Source: Rhabdornis inornatus (taxonomy: Eukaryota; Chordata; Aves; Passeriformes; Rhabdornithidae). Taken from it: a stretch of 64,000 nt of DNA. Position 1 is the stretch's first letter. Each line of letters opens with the position of its first letter. The notes under the pieces are model-generated. The model saw nothing but the letters and a program-made list of their open reading frames with translations. It was not told where the DNA came from and made no database searches. Below, piece after piece: positions 1-11,480 of this stretch. The DNA lies in contig VWZS01001987.1 in assembly GCA_013397075.1 (NCBI GenBank), positions 248,664 to 312,663 on the forward strand, in the 5' to 3' direction. A program made the position numbers and the translations under genes.

Positions 1-3000
1 AGTGCAGAGAAAGGAAAAGAAGCAGCATCTGGATTTTGCCTGGTATCTTCCATAGAGCATCTTGATGTCTGTAATTAGTGTCATGTTATGAGAGCTTAAA
101 AAAATAAAGGCGCCAGAGTTCCAAATAAAACATAAAATGGCTTTGATAGAATAAATGTTACTATCATTGTTTAAAAATGCTGTGACCTGTCTGCTATAGT
201 TTCTGAGAAAGATATTTTCCAGTGCTGCTGCTCTTGCTCTGACTCTTTTTAAAATTCTATTATTACAGATAAGGACAGAGGAAAATCCTCAAGACAGACT
301 TGTTTTAAATCTCTGTAACACAATGCCAGCATTGTCTCTCCTCAAGCTGAACTTCTAAATTAAAATAGGCATGATCTTTAACAGAGCTCTGAAACACTCT
401 GTTCTACAGACACTTTATCCCCTTTATTAGAGAACATTAATAATTCAAATGTTATTGCTTAGGTTAGGCAGACCCATTTGTCTGGTGTTGGAATAATTTA
501 GCTGCACTCCACTCTTCAGAGCTGTTTTGATAGCCAGTGGGCCAAATTCTGCAGCCTCTTTGAAAGTCATGGGAATTTTACCTGCATCTTGGCTATGTAT
601 TGGGGAGGGACACACAACTGAGAAGTCTTGGCAACCTTTTCCTTGACCTTTAGCACGCTCAGAGAATGTACAAACACGCTCTCCCAGCCCAATTTTGCAG
701 ACTGCATAAGGTAACATTTTCAGTTCAGCCAGTTGGATTTTTGCCTAAGCAAGGCCTCTAGTTTTGGGATCTAAAAGTTCTACATAAATACACTTGCAAA
801 AACATGTATGCAACCCACCTTAGCAATATAGCTGAGTTCCCCCAGCTTTAATTTTACCATGTGTGAAGCAGGATTTCTCCAGTGTGTAACTATACCTCTA
901 AATGTATCACATTTTCAAATCACAGGGATTTGCTGTCACTTTTTTCTAGACTTTAGGAGCTGAGCCACTTTCTACCTACAGGTTAGATGTACAACTCATT
1001 AGCAGCAGTGATTTCCATAGCTACACATCTATGAAGTCTTGGGTTTAGCTCAAATCTGGATGTAGTGGCAAAGAGATTAGTATATAAGCATAGCTTTTCA
1101 AGGTGGTATAATTTTTTGACAAGAGACCAGCTCTACTTCCAAATGCTCCTGTACTTGAAATCCTGGGATATGGAGCTGACTCTAACACTAATAAAACACA
1201 AACAATGCCCTGAAGAGGTCTCGTTTTATCTCTTTCAGAAGAAGCCACATGGATGGTGGACCAGGAAGAAATGAATTCTGATCCTACTCTACAATTTGTC
1301 TGGGGTGAAAGGGCCATTAAAGCTCTACCCATCCTTGTTGGCCACTACATGAGATGGTGCAAACACCACTTCTATGTAATGTTGAACCCTATTTTCTGTT
1401 GAGACATTGACCTTGCTTGCTTCATGTTGCCATCCCAAGAGAAGTGAAAAAATTCACAATAAGGGATATTAGCCATTAGTTATGTCAATATAGAACAATT
1501 AGGAACATACTATATGTTACATAATATTATCTTATAATTTTGTATTATGTATCACATAGATTTGTTATTAAAAAGAATGATGTTTAGCTTCACGAATGTT
1601 CCACCAGAGCAGACAATTTATCTATTTAGTGCAAGAAAAACAATCAGACAGACTTTCTCTTATCTGTTGGGCTTCTGCACTACAAAACACTATAAACAAC
1701 ATACATTTGAAAATGAGGAGAGCAAAAGTAGCCACATGTTTATTACTACACTCACTGAAGACAGTGTCTGCCAAGTGCAACTTACAGAGAACTTTCCTCT
1801 GTAATTGTATGGTAGAAAACCCATTTGGTTTTTAGTGCCTTCTGTTGGGTACAAGAAAACAGTATTGAGCTACTTTCTCATCCACATGTTTAAGTGGCAA
1901 AGAGGATGCTCAAGCATAGTTTAAGCCAGGTTTTAAAAGAGATTTGGGAACTTCAAGTTACAGTTGACTTCAAGTAGCCCAGTTTGACACCTACTAATTT
2001 TCTTAAAAATCCCTCCTGATACATTTAGGTAGTCAAACACATTCATAATTTGACCCTGCATTTCCCTGACCTTCAAAACTGAAGATAGGGTTCTTACCAG
2101 TTTTAAAGATATTTTGCCAAGGAAAATATGTCAAAGCTGACTAACTGTTTCAACCATGGTAATGGGAGACTTAGACTGAGAAAATATCCCTAAAATCCTC
2201 ACATATAGTACACCAGCCCAAATAAAAACCTCAGAGTTATGAAAATGGTTCCAAGTTAGACCCTTTCTGCATGGTTTAGCCAGAGCTAGGGGCTGAGCAC
2301 ATAATTAAAAGTTTAAATAGTTGTCCCTGGCAGACCTGGCATAGGAGGGAAGGCTCCATATGAAATTACTGAAATGGGGCCAGGTCCAAGAGTGCACACC
2401 TGCCTTTTGGAGGGAATGTGTTTGACTGAGGTTGTCCATGGCAGGGCAGTAGATTAGATAGACAGAGCCTGAGTTATGCTTGAATAGACTCATTGATTCT
2501 TGTGTGACTTTTTAAGAACGTGTTTCCACCTGTTTCTCTGAAGAACGTCAACTCTTATCAGTGTGTTTATCCTCATTCTGTGCCAGGACCCCAGCTGGGT
2601 TCTTTGTCTATGTTGCAGTGAAAGCAGTAACATCAAAGCACTCCTGGTGGCCAGGGCCACCAACCCTGGAGCTGACTGCTGGACTTGCCAGTAGCCCAGG
2701 GAAGCCCCCATCCTGCTCCTCACCATCCTGTGGTACATCTGAGGCACTCCTGGAGATGAGCTGACACTTGTGGCAATAACACAGAAATGGTTAAAGAAAA
2801 ACAGCCACTGCAGTAGTGGAATCAGGAGGAAAGGGGGCAACTGAGATGCTGAAATTGAGACATGGTAACCCTGAGGGCTGATCTCAGCCTGCCTGGTCTC
2901 AAGCTTTCCTGGGCCTGCTTAACATGTCCACTAAATTTCTCCATCTCTCAATTCTCAAGGGTTTCTTTAACAAAACCCTCCATTAGTGTATGTGAAGTGC

Positions 3001-5559
3001 TGAAAAGTGCATGGTTATCACATGTAAGCCTAAACACAGGGACGGTAGGGAAAGAAGCCTGACACATATGAAATGTATAAGTCTCACAAATGAGTAGGCA
3101 TATACAGTTCTACTAAATCATTGTGGCCTTCAAATCTATTTAAATGAAACCTTGCCTAGTCTGTTCAGCTGCTCCTCATGAATCATAATTTTAGTTAGAA
3201 AATGAACTTAATATTTCTTCTGGGGCTTTGCTGCCCCATAGCCATATTCCTGGAACAGTTGCAGCTTAAAGGAGTCTTCCTGAGTAAAAAAACATCCCAT
3301 CCCTGGATCTGGGGACTGGAGTCAGACTCTGGAAAGCACTCAGAACTGGGGAGGAGAACTTTGGGAGAGGGAGAAAAATGGGAAGGACACCATGTTAAAG
3401 CTCTTATGCAGAGAAAACTGTGTAATCTGCAGCTCTGTCTTGCAAAATGCCTGGAGGTATTTGGTAAATGGGAGGACCTTATGGGAAGCAAAACACTTAA
3501 TAAAAAAGTTAGAATCAAGCCTTTCTCCTGTCTGGAAGAACTGGGTACATTTACCAACTTTCCCCCAAACCCACTTTAATGTTTGTTTTGCTTGAAGTGC
3601 TGCAGTTGTTTTGTGACAGCTGTGTTTGCACTTGTCTTTCTCTCTCAATCCTTTACCCTGAAATGATTCCCTGACTTGGTAGAGGCACTCAAAGCCCTGC
3701 CCATCTCCCATCTTTCTGCTCAGAGACCCACTAAATTTCCTGAACAGCCTCTGGAAGACTTATTCCTCAGCCAAGGAGAACGACTTCATTTCCAGAGTCT
3801 TCAGATTCATTTATGCACCTGTACAAGGCTGTCAACACCACTGTGTTGCTTCTTCTTCTGTGACCTTTTGAAGGATGAGATGAGACCACAAATCACTTTC
3901 TCTTTGGTCAACCTGAGGCCTTCAGCTTTTGTTCCTTAATTCAGGCTGGATGTAAAGAGATTAATTGGTCATTGTTCCTAAGGGAGTCAATGCATTTTGC
4001 TGTGGCAGGTTACAGGACTTCTAACAAAACATTTCCAAAAAAAGACAATGGCTATGAAACTGTACCACTAACATACAAGTCTTGAGATCTCTCAAGACCA
4101 CATAGATATTCTGGTGTGCAAAACTGTTTTTGTATGAAACCAGTCTGAGTTTCACAACCATGATGTTACTTTTCCCACTGGATTTAATAAGTTCCGTCAG
4201 TCAAACTAAATGTGTGTGCAGGAGCTGAGTTGCTGGCCTCATTTGAGAGATGATGGAGTTGGCATGACAGGAGGTCCAAGAAACCCTAGTGTGGTCGCAT
4301 TCCTTCAGGTGCTCTATCCATGGCCTCGAGCAATCACTGGTCTGAAGAATTTACAACCATGATGCTACAGCTCTTCCTGTCCTTCATGTTCACATTGGTA
4401 ATTTCAAATGACACTGTTTATTGTCAACCTAACTCTCCTTCACACTTGCCAGTGCTTTTCATTGATTGCCAAATTGCAGAACCTCAATTTCTTCTTGTTG
4501 AAAAGTGCATCCAGTTGTGAGTGCACCAAAGGAATGAGAGCTTGTCAGGTGCCCTATTTGCGGAGAGAGACGGAGCAACTTCTTGCAGCGGGTAGGGAAA
4601 AACCGGTTACTAAGTTGTTTGAGAATTTTACAATATTACCCTTTATGAAGACGTGGCTCTCTGTGGAGATAAAACAGCATTAATCAGCCATACGAATGGT
4701 TGAAAATGAATCAGTCCCATTACAAGGCAGAGCTATTACAAACCTGGCAAATATTATGTTCTTCTGCAATTTCCATAGCTCATGATCTGCTCTCACGGAT
4801 AGCCTCTTTAGCTGCTCTCTTGTCCTTTCCTGCAGAACTGTCTCAGTTGCAATGTCTCAGAGTTGCTTTTCTCCAGACACACCATGAGATTTACTTTTTG
4901 CTCTGTTTCTGTTCCTCTCCACGTCCTTTGGCCCTCAAGCTTGACTCCATAACATGAAGGACTCAGTCCACAAGCCCTCCACTCTTTGTGGCTCTCAGTG
5001 ACAGACATCAGGTGGTCACTCTAGTGGTCTCCCAATTCTGAGTTCTCTGCAGCTCTTTCCATAGACCTCCCACTAAGCAAGTTTCCTCTTTCTCTATTTA
5101 TTCACCCCCAAATGCCTCCACATAGCTTAATTAGGTCCATCTGGGAAGCATATGTTCAGTTGCAGTGCCTTTGGACCCACATTAAAGGGCCAAGTTCTTC
5201 ATGACAGAAAGAGTTAGAGACCAGGTCCTCAATGTTCGTAGGAAGACAAATGGTGGAAAGAAGAGTTGTCCTTTTTGCTGACAGTCAGGCATTCTCTGGA
5301 TGAATATATCCCACTGCTATCAAATAGGATAGATATTGATGAGTGGGAAGAATTGGCAGCGCTGTCTCTCTGATGTACACAGTACTTTCAGGATCTCTTG
5401 CTCAATAGCAATTCTCCTGTCTGGTGGACAAACAATGGGAAAACAAGATCAATTCACACAGGGCTGTTCACCAACCTTGAAGGTTTTCTGTGAAGGCCCA
5501 CCAGACTCTTCCAGTCTGGCTCAATCAGTAGGTATAACTAAGGAGGATTCTACCTATGA
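1..5559. other. Non-coding unique sequence, no gene seen
   Basis: I see no exon, RNA gene or clear transposon here. The longest open frames (about 125 codons near 3.2-3.7 kb) occur on both strands of the same stretch and resemble no known protein. The sequence is AT-rich with a mild GC rise around 2.6-2.8 kb. A short patch near 538-580 resembles a dispersed sauropsid repeat motif and is reported separately as a weak observation. Confidence 0.65.
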
Positions 5560-5855
5560 CTCCTAGGATGACAGGCTTTTCAGACTTGGCATGTTGCTGG
5601 AACTTCCTGTCCATCAGTTTCTGCCCATTTCCTCTTGTCCTATTGCATGGCACTGTCAATAACAGCCTGGATTCATTCTTGACATCACCCATTTGGATAC
5701 TTATAGACATTGAGGAGGTCCCCTCCCAATCATCTCTTCTCTGGGCTGAACAGGCCCAGCTCCCTCAGCCTTTCCTCATAAGAGAGATGCTCCAGTCCCT
5801 TGATCATCTGTCACCCTACACTGAACCTGCTTCAGGAGCTCCATGTCTCTTGTAC
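5560..5855 (-). mobile_element. CR1 LINE fragment (antisense)
   Basis: The plus strand reads as the reverse complement of the conserved 3' part of an avian CR1 retrotransposon. Diagnostic stretches are CTCAGCCTTTCCTCATAAGA near 5766, the block about agagatgctccagtccctt just after it, and the 'tcttctctgggctgaacaggcccagctccc' region near 5733-5763. CR1 elements move by target-primed reverse transcription and usually keep the 3' end while losing the 5' end. This copy stops near 5855 on its 5' side. It also appears to lack the terminal 3' segment that should lie at lower coordinates. There is no intact reverse transcriptase, so it is a dead copy. Assignment to CR1 is firm; the subfamily is not determined. 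Confidence 0.9.
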
Positions 5856-8800
5856 AGAACTTTTGCAATATAATTACTTTAAAGCAGAGGTCTTGGGTTT
5901 CTTTAGGAAAGTCTCTTCTGTTAAAATCCACTTGCCTTAACGTCTCAGAGTATTTTCCTTTACATTTCTAGTCTCTTCCTGGGGAGATATAGGCCCTATG
6001 GGGACATGATTCATTTGGCCAACTTCATAATCTGTCTTGGAAAGATTTAAGTCATGTTCTGGAAGAGCTTTTTCCCCCCTTAGGTTGATATTATGGAGTC
6101 AAGAAGACTAGTTCAGGGCAGAAGTACCCTACCCTGACTTTCTAAACCAGCATTCAAGACCAGCAGGGCTACACAGATTTTTCTACACATCTTCTCAGGC
6201 AAGGCATTACCAGGAAGGAGTGTCTGGCTTTTCTGACCTTCAACACATTACAAAGCCTCTGTCTTTGTCTTGGCTTCCCTTAAAAATAAGGTGGAGTGAG
6301 GAAGGTGTGAGTTTTTGTGGGACAGAGGGAATTCCTTTTTTCATAGTCATCATTGGATCCATGTAGGTGTTTTCACTAAAAAGTGTGCTTTTAAAGGTCT
6401 ACAGGTCTCGCTTGAAGAGTTTAGTGGGTGATGTATACATTACAGCTATAAAATGTATATCTTCCTTTTGCAGCCCTTGGCAATGCAGGTTGTCCTACAC
6501 AGTGTGAAGGGACAAACCTCTGGCACTCTAAACTTTTTTATCAGCCAAAGGACTGGCCCTATATATGGTTAAGTGCCAATCAGTGGAAGTTAGGGCTGTG
6601 AAACCACCTCCCAGAGAATTTTGGGAGAAGTCTCTAGTCTAAAAAACTTTCCTTAGATCAGGTAGGAAAGCAGAGAGGGTAGAAAGTCCTGAGCCCACCC
6701 GCAATCACATTTCCTCATCCAAGAACATCAGATTTTTGGGATACAGGCTGAAAAATAAAAACATCCTATAAGGAGACTGTTTAATAAGTTGAGGCAGCCA
6801 AGTATGTGAAAACTCCTGTGATCTTCTCAAGCCTTGTTGGGATTGGCAGAGAGGTTTCCGAAGCACAAGGAGGTGGTCAGACACTTGAAAAGGACTAAAG
6901 TGCCAAGGGCCAGGTGGAAAAAAAATAATCTGTTAAATGTTATCACAGTATCTCTTCTTGGTGAGGTAAATTTCCAGGCATTTGTGACTTACTGTAGAGT
7001 AATTTCATGTGCTGATTCTGGCCATAAATGGCCTGTCTTTATTCAGTATATGTCTGCTTCAGAATTTTATGCAATTCCATGTGAACTCATTCCACTCAAC
7101 ACACTCCATCAATATACATTCTCTGCATCATTTAAACCAGTGCTTTGTGGCATCTTATTCCTAAAAACAATTGTGTAGCAGATAACATCTTTCCTGTACC
7201 TGCACTGCCATGATTTCTCTAATTGTCTAGAGGCTTGCAGAAACATATGTGTAGAAGGAAGCCTTTTTCAGCTTTTGTGGCTTTTAAAAAACAACCACAG
7301 ACTACCTGAAACTGATGCTGCTTTAGATGAGCTGAACCAAGCAGTGCAGTGTTGAGTACAGATGTGGTCATATCATATTAACCTCATCAATAAGGCAGCA
7401 ATTCTCTCTTCACCTAAAAGTCTCCATGCCCTGCATGTCAAAGACTCCCTGGATCAGTATGGGCACTGCTAGGTAGTTGTTCTCTAAAGGCACAAATTCC
7501 AGAACAGGTGAAAGTTTGTGAGATTTTAATAAGTTGGAATGGTTTTGGTATTGTTGTTGGTGTAGATACACAAGCTGTTCCATCATTTTACTGTAGCCTA
7601 TATTGGTGTGTATGTCTACTGGCAAGAACACTGCCCAGAATGCAAATTTTAAACTACAATTAAAGTGATGAGAGTCAGTGATGGTATTTGTGAAGGTACA
7701 ATGAATCACAGAATTTAAGAAGTTGTGGAAGTACTGGCCTTAAGAATTTGTTAATTCTCTAGTTTCACAATCTTGATTTAGCACTAACATTTCTCATGCC
7801 TTCCTTTTGCAAAAATGAGGCCATCCTACTGAAAAGAACTGTGAGCAATACAGTTAATCAGGTTTTGAACATATATAGAAATTGTACAAATTCAACTGTG
7901 GCTTAATAGCTTTTAAGTTACTCCACGTTCCATATCACATTAAGTTTTAAGGTCTGGTTTCTCTGGTTCAGAGATGAATTTAGGATCACAACATACCTCT
8001 CTCGAGATTCTTGCAGTGTCAGGATGATGCATAAACTGATCCTTCTCATAGGAGATAAAACTGACTCTGTGGATCACAGTGAAATTCACAGGCTCAAATG
8101 CCAGTCTGGTATTCAGAGGCACCGCTGTTGGAGATCCGACCTTACCATGGAAGCTGATGTTTGCTATTTTCAAAGGGGAAAGCCCGTGCCATCGAAGACA
8201 TCTGGCTTGTTGTTGTAAACCTTAAAATTCCAGAGAGTAAAAGCCATTTTCAGGTACTCAATCACAAATCAGATTTGGGGTTATCAGTGTGTACATGTAA
8301 GGTTTAGGATACCTTTTAATCTATGTAAACAGTGTGCTTGAGAGCTGCATGTATTTATGTAGAGATCAAAGAGGTGGCAATGTCTATGGAGAATAAGCAG
8401 CAAGAAAAATCATAGGAATGGTAAATGATCGGTTGTGAGAAGAAAACTTGAAAAACTTGATTCTAGACATGGCACAAATAGGTTGCACTAAGATGTGGCT
8501 CTGACACATGCACATGGGGGTGGCATATCACCCACTGCTTGCAGCCTCTCTTTATTAAGGCTTGCTGCACTAGGTCCTGGGAATGCAAAGCAGCTCGGCC
8601 TCCAGCTTACCCCCACCAGCAGCTTCCTGCCTTTTCACCAGCTGCTGCCTGCAGCTGGAATTGCAACATGCAGAGACATGATGCACTCTCCCATGCCAGG
8701 AACTGGGCTTCTTTTCACCACCAGTTTTAGCCTTCTGTCCTGGGAGCATGACCAACTCTATGGCCTCTTCCCAGAGCTCCTGTTTTTCCTGCTGTCCTGT

Positions 8801-10239
8801 CTTCTACACTCACTCTTTGAACATCACCAAGGATGTGCTGAAGTCAGTGAGGAGTTTCCTCTGGCCCTCAATTCCTTTCTCTGCTGGCTTTGGGCTGGTT
8901 CTGCTGTGGCCTGAGAATGTCCAGCAAAGCGCACAGCAACCTCCACATCCACGGAGATTGGCAGGCTCACCAGCTGCCCCACTGCTGGAACAATACTGGG
9001 AATCAAGGCAGCAGTGGCTGGCTTAGCCCTGTATAATGTACGGGGCAAGGACCCCAGAGAACAGCCCTGCTCACCTCCACTCAGGCTGTCCAATTCCTGG
9101 CTCCATGAGGATTGTCAAGGTGAGGGAATAAACAACCTGCCTGAGGAATGCCTTGGTTAAAGACTGCAATAATAATGCACCCCTTAAACTGAGTCTCCTT
9201 TAGCACACACTAGATTCTTTGGAGAAAGGCTCCACTTGCTTTTCCATGACCATTTGTGTCCCTTCTCCGTGCTGCTCTTGCTGCTAGAAGATTGTGTCCT
9301 CCACAGCAGTTCCTTTCGCAGAAAGCTGAGGGTGGCAGTGCAAGTGTGATGAAAAGCTGTTGAAATGTACTTTTTAATGAGAAAATGAAGTGTTCTCCAT
9401 TGTGGTATGATTACTCTTTTTTTTTTCTCTCAAATTCAGCAAAAAATGAGGAAACAAAAAGAGGAACATGTGTTCATTTGTTGTAACCGGAGTTTGTGAA
9501 ATAAGGTCTTCTTGAGAAAGCTACTAAACATTCATTTCAAAGAATATGGACGTTTTGGCATTCAAATATTGTAGTGTGTCCAGAATATAATTAGCTCCTG
9601 AAGTGGTTTGAACTTGTAAATATGTCTTTAGATCATAAACTGGTCCAGTAGCTTATGCAAGCTTTAAAGCTGACTCTTGGAAAAACAAGACTTGGAAGGA
9701 GAACTCAAGCCACAATAGACATACACCGGGACCAGAGAGAATTTTCTTCGTGCATATGGTTCATCTATTTACATATTTTACTGTAACCTTTTCAAAACCC
9801 TTGTGCCTCGGGCAGTGGATGAGATTACTACAAGAACAATATAGGTAACTGTGGATGGTTTGAACTGTTTAGCTGCCAGTATATATTTCATTCACAATTT
9901 AGGCTTTAATTTTCACCAGGCAAGTGAGGAAGAATGAGAAACATCTGCATCTGTGTAGTAACTGCAAGAGGACCTTAGGTGCAACATCGAAATTAAATCT
10001 CACCTGTGTAAATGAGGCTGGGAAACACGTTGTCTGTTGAGTAAAGTGAGGTAAAAAGAAGTGGAATTATTTCCTACAAATAGACTCAGTAGCAAAAATT
10101 GAAAGAAGATCCCAAAAGACACAAAGGATATTCGTGTTTCTCTTTTCTGGCTTCTCAAATATATTTTCCAGGCATGAAAGAACCAATTCAGATCAAACAA
10201 GCTGGTCCAGACCATTACCCAAAACCTAAATAGTTAAAG
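5856..10239. other. Non-coding unique sequence, GC-rich patch at 8.56-9.11 kb
   Basis: No exon or RNA gene is recognised. The stretch 8560-9110 is richer in G and C than its surroundings and carries overlapping open frames on both strands (the longest, 139 codons, at 8495-8914 +). None looks like a known protein, and the frames are explained by local composition. A stretch at 7703-7750 faintly recalls the CR1 3' end but is too degraded to call. Confidence 0.6.
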
Positions 10240-10298
10240 TCTGCATAGTGCTTTCAAGCTATAAAGTACACTGTGAGTGCTAAGTATTATTATTACTT
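10240..10298 (+). mobile_element. CORE-SINE/MIR-like 3' tail
   Basis: A short segment has the form 'agtgctttcaagctataaag' followed by 'gtgctaagtattattattac'. This matches the general pattern of MIR and related CORE-SINE 3' tails: a paired AGTGCTTT / AGTGCTA-type motif followed by a (TTA)n tail. Only the tail is visible and the body upstream is not recognisable. It could also be a coincidental AT-rich match, so confidence is moderate. Confidence 0.4.
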
Positions 10299-11378
10299 TG
10301 AATCAAACAAAACCCAAACCTGTTCGAGAGGTTCAAAAATATTTGCTTAACTTTTATGTATTTATTTTACATTCTGGATTGACTCTGCGCTTCCTGTTGT
10401 CTCCTGGGACTGAAAGTGCAGATACTCCAATGCCACAAGGTGGCTGTGCTAGCAGTGTTTCTGAATTGGCTGGAGATGAGGCACTCTGGAAACCTCACAA
10501 AAAAAGCCTTCTAAGAGACTCTCTGCTCACAGCTTAATCCACCTGGAAAGTGGTGGGCGAGGTGTTCACTGCAGGAAAAGCCCCTGCTGAAGGCAGAGCA
10601 AGCTGCTGGGGGGTAGCCAGGATGGTATTATACTTTCCCAGCAGGACCTGAAATTCTGAAGGTAGGTCTTTCCAGACTGGGAGCTGATGCAAGGGTTTTC
10701 AACAGGGCCTAGATGACTTAGGGGCATAGTTTTGATTGCTTCCCTGCATTAGGGGTTTTAAGACTCTCATACAAGCTGTGATCAGCGACTCCCTTCCAGC
10801 CAGCATATGTCTTGGAGAAAGGGTGGGAAGAAGCATCTGCACAAGACAACCCCTCATGTAATTAGTCAAATCATCACAAAGTCTATCTGTTTTCCTCATT
10901 GGACAGCAGTCTGTTGGGCTCACCTCTGAGGTGCGTGTGTCGTTTGAAGTTGGATTGAATCTATTAACCTCTTAACTGCTTCTGGCCCTACCTGGCAGAG
11001 CTGCATGCTGCACTGATTCCCATGGAATGCCAGTAAAATGTTGGCAAGGGAACAGATGCTGCTGGGACGCAGCAGAGAAGTGGTTAGCCGCATGGATGTT
11101 GTTCAGTGCAACAGCCTGAAAGCTCATATTGTGAGAAGCACTTCTCACCATGTGTAAAGTCTGACACATATTTCAAAGGAACACTTTTAATTACACTTGG
11201 CAGGTCTGCCCCCACACTGAAAAGTGACCTAATTTTTGACCCCAGCAGCAGAAGAGTCTGTAAATCAGGCTGCCATTGCAGTACTAATTCAAATAAAGAG
11301 CTGCAGCTTTGTTGCCTGCACAGGACTCCTATTTGTGCTGAGCATGACCTCCCAAAATGACTGCTGAGCTACAGATTA
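10299..11378. other. Non-coding unique sequence
   Basis: No gene, RNA or repeat is recognised. The short open frames on both strands do not resemble known proteins. Confidence 0.6.
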
Positions 11379-11480
11379 TGAGTGGCTTGAAATAAGTCAT
11401 CTTATGCCTCAGTTTCCTCATTTGCAGAATAGGAGGAACAGGAATGTCCCTTCTTATAAAGTGCTGTAGGACCTAGAGGG
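11379..11480 (+). mobile_element. MIR-like SINE remnant
   Basis: The segment contains GCCTCAGTTTCCTCATTTGC at 11406-11425, close to the most conserved part of MIR (gcctcagtttcctcatctgt). Before it, 'aataagtcatctta' corresponds to MIR 'aagttacttaacctc'. After it, 'ataaagtgctgtaggacctagagg' fits the MIR region downstream of the core. The order and spacing of these three blocks match MIR in the plus orientation. MIR is a tRNA-derived SINE dating from early amniote evolution, so the copy is long dead and its 5' promoter part is not visible. The assignment is by eye. Confidence 0.7.

Noticed and set aside
5556..5873. 105-codon plus-strand frame
   Set aside because: It lies antisense across the CR1 fragment and is a by-product of the repeat.
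7703..7750. Possible CR1 3' end ('gaatcacagaatttaagaag')
   Set aside because: Only a short weak match that does not continue into the rest of the CR1 3' region.
8495..8914. 139-codon plus-strand frame in a GC-rich patch
   Set aside because: Composition explains the lack of stops; other frames on both strands are also open and no protein family is recognised.
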